From NCBI GenBank assembly GCA_902776455.1, contig CACYQI010000004.1, forward strand, positions 1-64,000: 64,000 nucleotides of DNA, read 5' to 3'. Below the pieces are notes generated by a model. The model saw only the letters and a program-made list of their open reading frames with translations, was not told where the DNA came from and ran no database searches. Each line of letters starts with the position of its first letter. Position 1 is the first letter of the stretch. Below are positions 1 through 8,737 of this stretch, piece by piece. Source of the DNA: an uncultured Bacteroidales bacterium (lineage in GTDB: Bacteria > Bacteroidota > Bacteroidia > Bacteroidales > Bacteroidaceae). The position numbers and the translations under genes are program-made.

Positions 1-1339
1 TGCGTCGTAAGCAGAGCCGGGATAGCTCCAGTTGGAGAGGTTCTTATAGTCAGTGCCGATTTCAGTAACTGCCTGATAAGCCATTTCGCCTCTGTCAACA
101 AAGTTTCCGTTGAAGTATTCGTACTCGTGGTTGTTGTAGATGACAATCTTGCCCTCATAGACAGGGATGCCAGCGTCACCAGCCATTGCCTGACCGTCTG
201 CGCTCAACTCGAACTCGCCGCTGTTGGCTGAGGCGTAGAATGTGCCAGTCAGCTTGTCCTTCAAGCCACCCTTGCCTTCGCCGTTGATAGCGGGAACGAG
301 ATCCATTACGAGGGTCTCGCCTTCGTAGAGCTGGAGGCCGTAGAGTTTGGTGAGCATGTTGTAGCAGTCAGTCTGTTTGTTGCCGCCTGGAACGTCCTTG
401 TTCTGAGCGAAGACATAGAGTGGAGTCTTGCAGTCTGCTGTCTTGGGAGAGTCGGTGATTGTACCGATGAGTGTTGTGCCGTCTGCTTCGAAGATATCCA
501 TCTTGCCTGCAACTGCGTCAAGAACGGTGACAATTTTCTCGCCATAGCGCGCCGTAGATAGCCTTCCAATCTCCACCTGTCTCTGCATTTATTGTGCAGA
601 TAGCCTTTGAGTTAGCCTTGGGGATGTAGTCCAGGTTGATGTAAGCATTGTTGGTGCTCTTAATGTACTCAATCTCTGTAACAGCATCACCAGCCACCTT
701 CAGCGTGTTGACCTCTGTAACAACGCCATACTCCTCATACTCGCCAAGGTTATTGAGAGCATAGAACTTCAGAGAAGCCTTGTCGTAGATGTAGGGGTCA
801 TTGCCTGTGTAAGATGCTTTGTTGTCAACGGGTGTTGCCTCGAAGGGTTCTGTGAAGCCACCTGAACCCGGCACATCGGGCGTGTAGCCGCTGTCGGGCG
901 TGTAGTCCACTACAATCTGTGTGATGCGGAAGTTGCTTGTTGCGGTGAAGGTAACGGATGATGTTGCACCTTCGGGAGTCCATGTGCCGCTGGCAAATGT
1001 GCCGGTGCTGGCTGTGGCGTTACCATTCTGGTTGGTGGGGTTCGTTGTGAACTTGACGCTGTTCAGCGTACCTGCACCTGCCACAGAAACAGTCACCTTG
1101 TAGTTGGCATTGAGCGCAATAACCGTGCCAACACCAATTGTTCCTGTTGTGCCATCGGTTTTTTCGATGGTTGCTGTTACATGGTAGGGGGAAGTCTTCC
1201 ATGCATACGGCAAAGCGATGTTTGTGTTGTCGCTTGGTAGCGATGCCTTCAGGTCACTTACAGAGAAAGTGACTTCATCAGCAAATAGCTGTCCTAAGCC
1301 AAGCACAAGCGAAGCGAGAAATAGAAAATGTTTCTTCAT
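1..1339 (-). pseudogene. Secreted LamG-like surface protein, frameshifted, 3' end outside window
   Basis: Translation from the ATG at 1337-1339 gives a clear signal peptide (MKKHFLFLASLVLGLGQLFA) and a beta-rich N-terminal region. From about residue 225 a segment containing EYIKSTNNAYINLDYIPKA resembles the LamG-like repeats of Bacteroidales surface proteins, in which a 'W-x-A-[IL]-[FY]-G-A-R' motif follows. Here the frame breaks right after KAIYGA and stops at 518. Reading continues without stops in another frame from about 553 down to position 1 (YGEKIVTVLDAV...YEYFNGNFVDRG...). The break lies in a GCGC run at 546-553, and restoring two bases (GCGCGC) would give the expected GARYGE. So this is one gene with a recent indel or a sequence error, not two genes. 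The function is probably glycan or matrix binding at the surface, which is inferred from domain type only. Confidence 0.7.
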
Positions 1340-1389
1340 ACTTGTTTTTTTTAAGTTAATAAATTAGGTTAATGTTACTGGATTTTGGT

Positions 1390-1420
1390 CAAAATTACTA
1401 TTTATTATTAATGTATGCAA
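1390..1420 (-). promoter_or_regulatory. Bacteroidetes-type promoter for the LamG-like gene
   Basis: On the minus strand a -7 box TAATTTTG (1390-1397) lies 20 bp downstream of a TTG -33 element (1418-1420). The start codon is about 50 bases further on. Confidence 0.6.
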
Positions 1421-1942
1421 GTTTTTTCCTTATTATTTTTCCTTTTAGGAAAGAATTGTGTCTAATGATGCGGAATTTCGGCTTTCGTTGCTTGTGAATT
1501 TGCCCTATTTGCTACGATTTTTGCAGATGATGGTGTCGTCGGGTTGTGTGCCGTTGATTTCAAAAATGCCTGAAATGACATTTTGTAAGCAATGTTATGC
1601 TGCGCGATGTCATACTGTCAGTTTTTGCACACTTCGAAAAACGTCGAAAAAGTCTCCGAAACGTGGAGCTTCGGGCAATGCTGCATGGAGTGTCGGGCAA
1701 CGCTCCGTGTAGTGTCGGCCAACACTGCACGTTGTGTTGAAGCCGACTGCGTGCTTTCTTTGTATTCTCCCTTCGTTAAAAAGTGTGCAAAAACGTGCGA
1801 AAAGTCCTTGTTTTGCAATGTGTGGGTTGCAAAACGGCGTTCTGCGAAATTCGGAACGAAAGTAGAATGAAGGAGTTGGCTATTGAAACTCAGCGTGTTG
1901 TGAAGCGACACGCGATTTAAGCCCTTGTTTTTGTCGGAGGGT
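1421..1942. other. Gene-free spacer with degenerate dispersed repeat
   Basis: Short open frames here have no recognisable protein character. At 1687-1735 there are degraded units of the 22-bp CTCCACG/CTCCGTG repeat (GGCCAACACTGCACGTTGTG). Around 1910-1930 the block CGCGATTTAAGCCC resembles part of the longer dispersed repeat seen complete at 8738-9300. No gene is supported. Confidence 0.5.
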
Positions 1943-1990
1943 AGAAAAACGAGGGCAGACCCGTTTGAAGCGATTCTGCAGGGTCTGCCC
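1943..1990 (-). terminator. Rho-independent terminator of asd
   Basis: GGGCAGACCC (1953-1962) pairs perfectly with GGGTCTGCCC (1981-1990). On the minus strand the hairpin is followed by a T-rich tract (CGTTTTTC). It lies downstream of asd, the only gene reading into it. Confidence 0.75.
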
Positions 1991-2040
1991 TAAAATGGGG
2001 TGTAAGCAAAAAGCGCGTTTTGCTTACAAATTGTCAGTTG

Positions 2041-2101
2041 AAGATGGGGCGAATGAGGCTAATGGGGCCGATGGGCCTCATTGGTCCGATGGGCCTTATG
2101 G
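2041..2101. repeat. Imperfect G-rich minisatellite
   Basis: Imperfect 9-15 bp units built on the motif CCGATGGGCC / CTCATTGG recur through this stretch, just after the asd stop codon. There is no coding sign; the tract sits between asd and its terminator and would be transcribed in the asd 3' UTR. Confidence 0.6.
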
Positions 2102-2106
2102 GACGC

Positions 2107-3183
2107 CTATTTGATATTGCCGACGCTGATGAGGTACTCGGCTATCTGCACGGCATTGAGTGCGGCGCCTTTCTTTATCTGGTCGCTGACGAGCCAGAAG
2201 GTGATGCCGTTGGGGTTGGCGAGGTCTTTGCGGACGCGACCTACGAAGACGTCGTCGCAGTTCTCGTGGAAGAGCGGCATGGGGTAGGGACGCCCCCCCT
2301 CCGTCTCCCCCGAGGGGGAGTGACTAGAAGTCTCCCCTCGGGGAGATTTAGAGGGGGTTGTGGTCTGTCTGTCTTCCAACTGCAGTCCCTTGCCGTTGCG
2401 GACTGCCTCCTGGAACTCTTCGACGCTGACGGGGCGTTCTGTCTCGGCCCAGACGCTTTCGCTGTGGCAGCGGAGGCTGGGGACGCGGACGCACATGGCA
2501 CTGACCTCGCAGTCGGTGTGCATGATTTTCTTCGTCTCGTTGTACATCTTCATCTCCTCCTTCGTGTAGCCGTTGTCGCAGAAGACGTCAATCTGAGGAA
2601 TCACGTTGAAAGCCAGCTGATAGGCGAACTTCTCGACGGTGGGCTTCTCGCCGGCAAGCACTTGGCGGTACTGCTCGTAGAGTTCTGCCATTGCCGCTGC
2701 TCCGGCTCCGCTGGCAGCCTGATAGCTGGCTACGTGAACGCGCTTGATGTGCGACAGGTTCTCGAGGGCTTGCAGGGCCACGACCATCATGATGGTGGTG
2801 CAGTTGGGGTTGGCTATGATGCCTCGCGGACGGTTGAGTGCGTCCTCGGCGTTGCATTCGGGCACCACGAGGGGCACGTCCTCGTCCATGCGGAAGGCGC
2901 TGGAGTTGTCTATCATCACGGCTCCGTGCTTCGTGATGGTCTGGGCAAACTCCTTGCTCGTGCCGCCTCCAGCACTGGTGAAGGCAATATCGACGCCCTT
3001 GAAGTCGTCGTTATGCTGCAGGAGTTTCACTTCTATCTCCTTGCCTCTGAAGGTGTATTTTCGCCCTGCGCTACGCTGGCTGCCAAAGAGCAGCAGTTCG
3101 TCAATGGGGAAATTTCTCTCGTCAAGCACTCGCAGGAATTCCTGCCCTACGGCACCACTGGCGCCTACAATAGCCACTCGCAT
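2107..3183 (-). CDS. asd: Aspartate-semialdehyde dehydrogenase
   Basis: Catalyses the NADPH-dependent reduction of beta-aspartyl phosphate to aspartate semialdehyde, the branch point for lysine/diaminopimelate, threonine and methionine synthesis in the cytoplasm. Visible hallmarks are the N-terminal nucleotide loop [11 protein letters not shown], the active-site cysteine in PNCTT (about residue 128), the [10 protein letters not shown] segment and the substrate-binding [12 protein letters not shown]. At 358 residues it is about 20-25 longer than usual. The excess is a low-complexity insert rich in T, S, P, G and E (about residues 275-299) between GLQLEDRQ and RPYPMPL, encoded by a GC-rich palindromic repeat. 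The insert is in frame and all catalytic residues are present, so activity is probably retained. The gene stands alone, with its own promoter and terminator. Confidence 0.95.
   Translation of the reverse strand: MRVAIVGASGAVGQEFLRVLDERNFPIDELLLFGSQRSAGRKYTFRGKEIEVKLLQHNDDFKGVDIAFTSAGGGTSKEFAQTITKHGAVMIDNSSAFRMDEDVPLVVPECNAEDALNRPRGIIANPNCTTIMMVVALQALENLSHIKRVHVASYQAASGAGAAAMAELYEQYRQVLAGEKPTVEKFAYQLAFNVIPQIDVFCDNGYTKEEMKMYNETKKIMHTDCEVSAMCVRVPSLRCHSESVWAETERPVSVEEFQEAVRNGKGLQLEDRQTTTPSKSPRGETSSHSPSGETEGGRPYPMPLFHENCDDVFVGRVRKDLANPNGITFWLVSDQIKKGAALNAVQIAEYLISVGNIK
2287..2356. repeat. GC-rich palindromic repeat inside asd
   Basis: A tract of paired elements (CTCCCCCGAGGGGGAG and CTCCCCTCGGGGAG) belongs to the same family as the intergenic CCCCTCCCC...GGGGAGGGG repeats elsewhere in this window. 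It is embedded in frame in asd. Confidence 0.75.
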
Positions 3184-3230
3184 TGTTGATGATGAATTAA
3201 TAGTTAACCATTAAGTTTTGAATTGCGCGG

Positions 3231-3238
3231 CAAAGGTA
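3231..3238 (-). promoter_or_regulatory. -7 box of asd
   Basis: TACCTTTG on the minus strand, about 48 bases upstream of the asd start codon. The -33 position is A/T-rich without a clear TTTG. Confidence 0.6.
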
Positions 3239-3330
3239 CGAAAAAAAAATGAAAGAAGAAAAAAGAAAGTTGAAAATTGAGGGTCGAAAGCTGAAAAGTA
3301 GAGGCAAGGGGTTGCCTCTACTGAATCCTC

Positions 3331-3400
3331 CCCTGAAGGGAAGGACTTTAAGTCCCGTCCCTTTAGGGAATGGGAGGGGAAAGCTCCTCTAACCCCTGAA
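3331..3400. repeat. GC-rich palindromic repeat, intergenic copy
   Basis: CCTCCCCTGAAGGGAAGG, a TTTAAGTCCCGTCCCTTTAGGG block and GGGAGGGGAAAGC form an imperfect inverted-repeat tract just after the coiled-coil gene. It may serve as that gene's 3' end. Confidence 0.6.
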
Positions 3401-3405
3401 GGCTT

Positions 3406-4200
3406 TTATTGGTTGATCTGCTCTTCGAGGTACTGGAGGCGGTCAAATAAGTCCTCTAACTGCGCATCCTTTTCTTCATCCTTCTGCTCAAGAAGTACTA
3501 TTTTGTCTTTCAGTTGTGCAATCTCATTCTCAAGCATGTTGATTATGTTTCGGTTGACAGTCACAGAGGCTTCAAGGCTCGAGATTCTGTTTGTGTTATT
3601 GTACACTTGATTCTGAACGTTAGCGAGGTCGTTCTGAATATCTGCAAGGTGTGCGTTCAGTTCTGCGCTCGCTGCTTTGACGACAGCTACATCGTCTTGG
3701 ATTTTCTTTATAGTTCCTTCTTGTTGAGCAAGTTCAGCTTCTATCATGTTAGCGACATTCTGAATGTCGTAGGCTCTTGCTGCAAGGGCTTCCAGCATGT
3801 CCTGTAACCGCGCAATGCTTGTGCTGTTCATGCTAACCTCTTTCTGTAGGGCAGCGATGTCGGCACTGAGCGTTGCATTAAGATCGTTCAAGCGATTTGC
3901 GTTCTCGGCCTGTACTTGATTGATTACTGTTGCATTCTTCATCACATCGGCCTGGAGCTGGTTGATCATCATTGCATTGTTGGCGCAATAGGTTTGCAGT
4001 TCCTCAATGGCCCTCCGCACATAGTCGGGAATCGGCTCTTGGTAGTCGGGGTCGCCAGCTCCGTCGAAGAATACAATACTGTCCGCTACGACGTTGAACT
4101 CATAGACAGCTCCGTCGCTGCGATAAACACGAAAGCCCTGAGCTTGGACCATGATGGCTGATGCTGCAAGCAACAGCACGGAAAGTAACATTCTTTTCAT
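3406..4200 (-). CDS. Secreted coiled-coil protein
   Basis: 264 residues with a signal peptide (MKRMLLSVLLLAASAIMVQA). Next comes a short beta segment, FRVYRSDGAVYEFNVVADSI, a 'DG...DSI' motif also seen in the CotH and GH26 proteins of this window. The rest, from about residue 60 to the end, is almost continuous heptad-type coiled coil with many Asn, Gln, Ala, Leu and Ile, resembling trimeric stalk or tail-fibre-like sequences. No enzymatic motif is seen. Its ATG overlaps the TGA of the upstream GH43 gene (ATGA), so the two are probably translationally coupled. A structural or scaffolding role at the cell surface is inferred. Confidence 0.75.
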   Translation of the reverse strand: MKRMLLSVLLLAASAIMVQAQGFRVYRSDGAVYEFNVVADSIVFFDGAGDPDYQEPIPDYVRRAIEELQTYCANNAMMINQLQADVMKNATVINQVQAENANRLNDLNATLSADIAALQKEVSMNSTSIARLQDMLEALAARAYDIQNVANMIEAELAQQEGTIKKIQDDVAVVKAASAELNAHLADIQNDLANVQNQVYNNTNRISSLEASVTVNRNIINMLENEIAQLKDKIVLLEQKDEEKDAQLEDLFDRLQYLEEQINQ

Positions 4201-7082
4201 TGTTTTAGGATTTTAAAGGGTTTTGAATGATTGTTAACTATGTGAATGCCTCTTTGCTGCCCTGAGAGGCGTTGACCGGAGAGGCTATAGAATTCTTCTG
4301 GAGCGTTGGGGTCTTTAAGGTCTTTAGTGTCTTTAAGGTCTTTAAAGAGTTCGGGGACTTTGGGATCGTTAAGGGCGAGGGCGATGTCCTCCTCGGTGAC
4401 GGTGAACTGCGGCCCTTCGGCGAAGGTGGAGCCGCAGAAGGCTGCATCGACTGTCTGCACGCCCCATGTGTAGTTGCCTGCTTGTGTAGGGCAGAACGTC
4501 CATTGCGTCCGGCATCCGACACGCCCGAGGAGGTTCGCTTTGCGGATGCCGTCCTTCGTGCCGCCGACGAAGGCTGGCGTGCTGTTCACAAGGTTGCCCT
4601 GCTCGTCCTTGATGTAGATTTCGTAGGTGAAGCCGTTCTTCGCCGTCTCGGGAGCCTGCCAGGAGAGGACTACACGGCCGTCGGAGATGGTCGCTTCGGG
4701 AGCAAGCGGGGCATCGGGGCGCGAGGGGGTGGGGAAGAGGTTGCAGCAGAGGATGGCATTGCTGCCGTATTGTTCTTGGGTGAGATAGCTCTTGTCCTTC
4801 GACATGCCAATGAGGAGGAAGTCCTTGCGCCCATCGCCGTTGTAGTCGGGGAAGATAGTGCAGGCTCCCGTTGCACCGGGGATGGGAATGCTGCGCTTCA
4901 TTCGTCCCTGGCCGTCGTTGAGGTAGAGCATGCCGCTATAGTTGTTCGACCTCGTTCCGCCCAGCATGATGTCGTAGGCGCCGTCGCCGTTCCAGTCGAT
5001 GAGGCCGGCTGAGTTGCTTGCCGACGAAGACTGGGCGTAGGAGTCCGACTGGAACTCGGAACTGAGAACTCTGAAGCTCGGGATGGCTGTCTGCTGGTTG
5101 ACGTAGATGCGTTGGCGGATAGCCGATTCGCCCGATGAAGCCTCGCCCAGCCCCGAGAGCATGATGTCGAGCCATCCGTCGCCATTGAAGTCGGCCACCT
5201 GCAAGGCACCGTTCGACTTGCGCTTCAGGTTGCCATCTTCTTCGCCCAACCCCAGCGGGATGAAGTGGCCGGGGCAGTCCGGGTCGTTGAGGAACACGTC
5301 GGTGAAGCGCAAACGGTCTTCTTGTCCGTCAACAAGGGCAGAGACGGCGAAGTCCTGCAGGCCGTCGTTGTTGAAGTCGGCGGGTTTGATGATGGCTTGG
5401 CGAAGCAGGAAGTCGGTGCCGAAAGGCTCTACGGAGAACCAAAGAGCACGGTTGCCGGTGGGGGTCTGGTTGTGGAGGATGACGTTGCAGTTCGTTTCGC
5501 CCTGATGTCCGACGAGAATGATGTCGAGCCGTCCGTCGTTGTCTATGTCGATGACCTCGGCATTGCATGCGGCCTCAAGCCCTCCCCATTCTTCCCTTTT
5601 AAGGTGCAAAGGGTAGGGGGGCAAGGAGCAGGAGGATGGCTTTAGCCGTTGGTCTTCTCTTGCTCCTTGCTCCTTGCTCCTTGCCCCATTTGATGAGTAA
5701 TTGGAGGTCAGCACTTCTGCTTCCTCGAAGGTGCCGTTGCCATTGCCCAGGAAGATGCCTTCGTGGCTGTAGCCGCCGGTGTAGGCTTCGGCGGTGACGT
5801 CGTAGCCTGTCTGCTCGAAGGCAATGATGTCCATGTTGCCGTCGTTGTTGATGTCGCAGGGAACGAAAGAGGGCGAGTCGGCCACCTGAAAGGGGGGCTG
5901 GGTCGAGACCTTCGTCCATTTGTGGGTAGAAGAGGCAAAGAGAGCAAGGTAGGACATGCGCTTGCTTGTCTGTTCGTCTGTGGCGGAGTTTTGAACGCTA
6001 TTGCCGATACCTCCGGCCACGATGTCCTGGTATCCGTCGTTGTTCAAATCTACGGTGGCCGCTCCGCCGTTGTTAAAACCCCACGACTGCGTGATTAGCT
6101 CGGGGTTGTAGGGTGCTGAAGTTGATAGCGTTGGCCGGATGATGGGGTCGTTCAGCATGACGAGGCTTCCTCCACGGAACTGCATTGTGCCGATGTACAT
6201 TAGGCGGTCGTGGACGCTCTCAGGGCTGTTGTGGGCATGAAAGACGATGCGAAGGATGCCCTCCTTGTCGTAGAAGAGCGAGTGGTGCCCTGTGCCGACG
6301 AGGTCGTCCCAGCGTCGGAGGATGGGGTTGCCGGTGTTCTTCGTCCAAGAACCAGAGGCGATGTTGTTCGTATAGGCATATCCGACGGCATAGTCCTGGC
6401 TGCGATAGTCGTTGCCGGAGTAGGTGAGGTAGTATCGCTTGCCTTGCCTGATGACGTTAGGCCCTTCGTTGACGCGTCCCATCTTTAGTTCCCAGTTCTG
6501 CGAGGCTGCGAAGCATTTGCGCAAGGTCCCTTCGACGGGCGTGATGAAGTCATCGGAGAGGCGTGCCTGCCAGATGCAGTTGCCGTCGGTGAAACGCACG
6601 AAGAAGACGTAGGCGGTGCTGTCCTCGTCGATGAAGACATGCGAGTCGATGCACTTCTCGCTGCCGATGAGGTTGTCCATCTGGTAGGTGCCGACTTGCA
6701 CGAATGGTCCTTTCGGAGAGGAGGCCGTGGCGGCATAGAGGTGCTCATTGGCGGAGTAGTACATGATGTACTTCCCTTTGATGTGATAGACCTCTGGTGC
6801 CCAGAACCATTGCGTCTCCGTTGTGTTGGCTTTGCTAAGGGCTTGTCCCTCGTCCTTCCACGTGCGGAGGTCGTCCGACGAGTAGCATCGGATGCCGCTG
6901 GCATCGTGGGTGCCGTAGGCATAGTACGTGTTGCCGTCGAGCAGGATGTAGGGGTCGGCCAGGGGAATCTGGCTCTTGCCGCCTTCGGCCAGCGCAAAGG
7001 AATCCACCGCTCCCGTCAGGGGGAGAAGGAGGAAAAGGAGCGCGAAGGGAATGACGAAGCGCGAAGTGATGTTGTTGCTCAT
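4197..7082 (-). CDS. GH43-type glycosidase with FG-GAP repeats and C-terminal module
   Basis: 961 residues with an N-terminal signal segment. Residues about 36-330 look like a five-bladed GH43 enzyme (arabinofuranosidase/xylosidase clan): LADPYILLDGNTYYAYGT carries the probable catalytic base Asp, and NEGPNVI (about residue 209) the EGP general acid. Residues about 335-760 contain several FG-GAP/VCBS repeats with Ca-binding DxNxDG loops (DLNNDG, DINNDG, DIDNDG, DFNNDG, DYNGDG). A fibronectin-III-like domain follows at about 790-900, and the end is a Bacteroidales C-terminal module (FYSLSGQRLSGQQRGIHIV). Two oddities are repeat-derived: an insert at about residues 462-500 and a KDLKDTKDLKD linker before the end module. 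It probably acts on arabinose- or xylose-containing glycans outside the cell; the substrate is not determined. It likely belongs with the upstream phosphatase and the coupled downstream coiled-coil gene. Confidence 0.85.
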   Translation of the reverse strand: MSNNITSRFVIPFALLFLLLPLTGAVDSFALAEGGKSQIPLADPYILLDGNTYYAYGTHDASGIRCYSSDDLRTWKDEGQALSKANTTETQWFWAPEVYHIKGKYIMYYSANEHLYAATASSPKGPFVQVGTYQMDNLIGSEKCIDSHVFIDEDSTAYVFFVRFTDGNCIWQARLSDDFITPVEGTLRKCFAASQNWELKMGRVNEGPNVIRQGKRYYLTYSGNDYRSQDYAVGYAYTNNIASGSWTKNTGNPILRRWDDLVGTGHHSLFYDKEGILRIVFHAHNSPESVHDRLMYIGTMQFRGGSLVMLNDPIIRPTLSTSAPYNPELITQSWGFNNGGAATVDLNNDGYQDIVAGGIGNSVQNSATDEQTSKRMSYLALFASSTHKWTKVSTQPPFQVADSPSFVPCDINNDGNMDIIAFEQTGYDVTAEAYTGGYSHEGIFLGNGNGTFEEAEVLTSNYSSNGARSKEQGAREDQRLKPSSCSLPPYPLHLKREEWGGLEAACNAEVIDIDNDGRLDIILVGHQGETNCNVILHNQTPTGNRALWFSVEPFGTDFLLRQAIIKPADFNNDGLQDFAVSALVDGQEDRLRFTDVFLNDPDCPGHFIPLGLGEEDGNLKRKSNGALQVADFNGDGWLDIMLSGLGEASSGESAIRQRIYVNQQTAIPSFRVLSSEFQSDSYAQSSSASNSAGLIDWNGDGAYDIMLGGTRSNNYSGMLYLNDGQGRMKRSIPIPGATGACTIFPDYNGDGRKDFLLIGMSKDKSYLTQEQYGSNAILCCNLFPTPSRPDAPLAPEATISDGRVVLSWQAPETAKNGFTYEIYIKDEQGNLVNSTPAFVGGTKDGIRKANLLGRVGCRTQWTFCPTQAGNYTWGVQTVDAAFCGSTFAEGPQFTVTEEDIALALNDPKVPELFKDLKDTKDLKDPNAPEEFYSLSGQRLSGQQRGIHIVNNHSKPFKILKQ
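4309..4350. repeat. 9-bp tandem repeat coding a K-D-L linker
   Basis: Near-perfect GTCTTTAAG units on the plus strand encode LFKDLKDTKDLKD just before the C-terminal module of the GH43 protein. Confidence 0.8.
5575..5700. repeat. In-frame repeat insertion in the GH43 FG-GAP region
   Basis: The tract contains several 7-bp TTGCTCC units (5660-5686) and GC-rich repeat fragments. It encodes a Ser/Arg/Lys/Pro-rich stretch (SKEQGAREDQRLKPSS) that interrupts an FG-GAP repeat between LTSNYSS and CNAEVIDIDNDGR. The same TTGCTCC units occur in non-coding DNA near 56810-56845. Confidence 0.7.
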
Positions 7083-7194
7083 AGTAGGTGTTTTTTGCTG
7101 ACGTTTATATTATTATAGGTAATAAGGGCGAAAAACAGGAAAGAACGAAAAGAAACTCCGTTGCTTCACTTTTCGTTCTTCTCTTTTTGTGCGA

Positions 7195-8583
7195 TTATTT
7201 CACTTCCCAGCCGGCTGCTTTGGCCATCTTCTTGCATATCTCGGTGTTGTCGAAGCGGCCGTGGAACTGTTCCGCCCCGACGCCGATGGCGAAGGCCGGT
7301 ACGTAGCCGTTGCTGTGTCCACCGCTTTGCCAGCCTATCAAGGCGCATTCCGAGATGACGTGCTTCACGGTTCCTGCCAAGCGACCGGGGCCTTTGCCCT
7401 CCTGCAGCTCCTTGAAGGAACGCTCCAGGCGTGCTGTCTGTTCGTCGCTCACCTTCACGTCGCCCCAGAAGCCGAAGTTCTCCGAGAGGAACTTCTTAGC
7501 TTCGTCCCAGTTGAAGGCATCGCCCATCTTCTCCCTCTTGGCGTTGAGTTCGCGCTCGAGCTTCACGGCACTCATGCGTTGCGAAGCCACTGCCTTGAGG
7601 TTCAGCTCGTAAGGTCCTTTGCCGAGGGCAAGGCCGCCCGTCTCGTGGTCGGCTGTGATGACGATGAGCGTCTCGTCGGGGTGCTGCTCGTAGAACTCGT
7701 AGGCCACCTTCACGGCATTGTCCATGTCGATGAGTTCCGTGATGAAGACGGGGTCGTTGGCATGGCAGCCCCAGTCGATCTTGCCGCCTTCGACCATGAG
7801 GAAGAAGCCGTCCTTCTTGTCCTGCTTCTTCATGAGGAAGTTGATGGCAGCGCGTGTGATGTCCTGCAAGGTGAGGTCGTTCTTCGTGCGGTCGATGGCG
7901 TAGGGGATGGAGCCGCGTTCCACCTTGCTGGCTTCTTCGGGCTGGAAGAGAATCATCTTCTCGGCCTTCTTGGCTTTCTTCTGGTACTCCTTGTAGCCTC
8001 GCACGATGGTGAAACCGCCCTGCTTAGCCTGTTCGTAGAGGTCCGGCCCGCCGTCGGGGTTCTCGGGCTTGTTGAAGTCCGATGCTCCAAAGAAATCGAC
8101 GTCGGTCTTCGTCAGCTGTTCGCCAATCTTGTAGTACTCGTTGCGGCTTCCGACGTGCGCATAGAAGGCCGCCGGCGTAGCATGATCGACGCTCACGCTC
8201 GTCGTGATGCCCACGGCAGCACCTGCTTCGCGAGCCCAGTCGGCAATGCAGGTGACGGGTGTCGTCAAGTCTTTCAGTACGCCCAGGGCGCCGTTCTTCG
8301 TCTTGTTGCCGCTGGCCAGGGCCGTGCCGCCGGCAGCAGAGTCGGTGACGCCGTTGGTGGCGCTCTGTGTGTTGACGAGGCCGACGTAGGGGAAGCTGGG
8401 GAAGCAAAGTTCCTTGATGCCGATGCGGCCTTCGAGTGCTCCGAGGTACGTCTCGGCTGCGTTGACCTGGTTCACGCCCATGCCGTCGCCGATGAAATAG
8501 AACACATACTTAGCCTTGCCTTCTGCAAGGACTGCAAGGGCAATCAGCAGAATGCCCAGTGTGGAAAAGAGTCTCTTAGTCAT
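7195..8583 (-). CDS. Alkaline phosphatase, secreted
   Basis: 462 residues with a signal peptide (MTKRLFSTLGILLIALAVLA). Family motifs are clear: the metal-binding YFIGDGMG (about residue 31-38), the nucleophile segment DSAAGGTALASG (Ser about residue 82) and the metal site TADHETGG (about 313). Length fits the PhoA-type family. It hydrolyses phosphate monoesters in the periplasm or outside the cell using two Zn and one Mg, releasing phosphate from host or dietary substrates. It has its own well-formed promoter. The GH43 gene starts 112 bases downstream with no recognisable promoter between them, so the phosphatase, GH43 and coiled-coil genes may be one operon. No Pho-box-like site was recognised. 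Confidence 0.93.
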   Translation of the reverse strand: MTKRLFSTLGILLIALAVLAEGKAKYVFYFIGDGMGVNQVNAAETYLGALEGRIGIKELCFPSFPYVGLVNTQSATNGVTDSAAGGTALASGNKTKNGALGVLKDLTTPVTCIADWAREAGAAVGITTSVSVDHATPAAFYAHVGSRNEYYKIGEQLTKTDVDFFGASDFNKPENPDGGPDLYEQAKQGGFTIVRGYKEYQKKAKKAEKMILFQPEEASKVERGSIPYAIDRTKNDLTLQDITRAAINFLMKKQDKKDGFFLMVEGGKIDWGCHANDPVFITELIDMDNAVKVAYEFYEQHPDETLIVITADHETGGLALGKGPYELNLKAVASQRMSAVKLERELNAKREKMGDAFNWDEAKKFLSENFGFWGDVKVSDEQTARLERSFKELQEGKGPGRLAGTVKHVISECALIGWQSGGHSNGYVPAFAIGVGAEQFHGRFDNTEICKKMAKAAGWEVK

Positions 8584-8626
8584 GTTATTCTTATTAATAA
8601 GTTTGAAAATACGCTTAAACTGCCTA

Positions 8627-8657
8627 CAAAGTTACGAATAACTGCGCGAAATACAAA
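8627..8657 (-). promoter_or_regulatory. Promoter of the alkaline phosphatase gene
   Basis: TTTG at -33 (8654-8657), a 19-bp spacer and TAACTTTG at -7 (8627-8634) match the Bacteroidetes consensus very well. Confidence 0.8.
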
Positions 8658-8737
8658 ATAAATGCGCGTTTTTTTCTTTTTCCTGCCGTTTGAAGGCTTC
8701 AACGTCCCTCTCCCTTTCTCCTCGAAGGACGAGGCCT

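Noticed and set aside
306..569. Separate small gene within the LamG-like gene
   Set aside because: It is a different frame of the same gene; the continuing protein lies in the third frame after the GCGC break.
1458..1911. Short open frames between the LamG-like gene and asd
   Set aside because: No initiation context, no protein-like pattern, and part of the stretch is degenerate repeat.
7189..8661. 490-codon plus-strand open frame opposite the alkaline phosphatase
   Set aside because: Shadow; all phosphatase motifs are on the minus strand.
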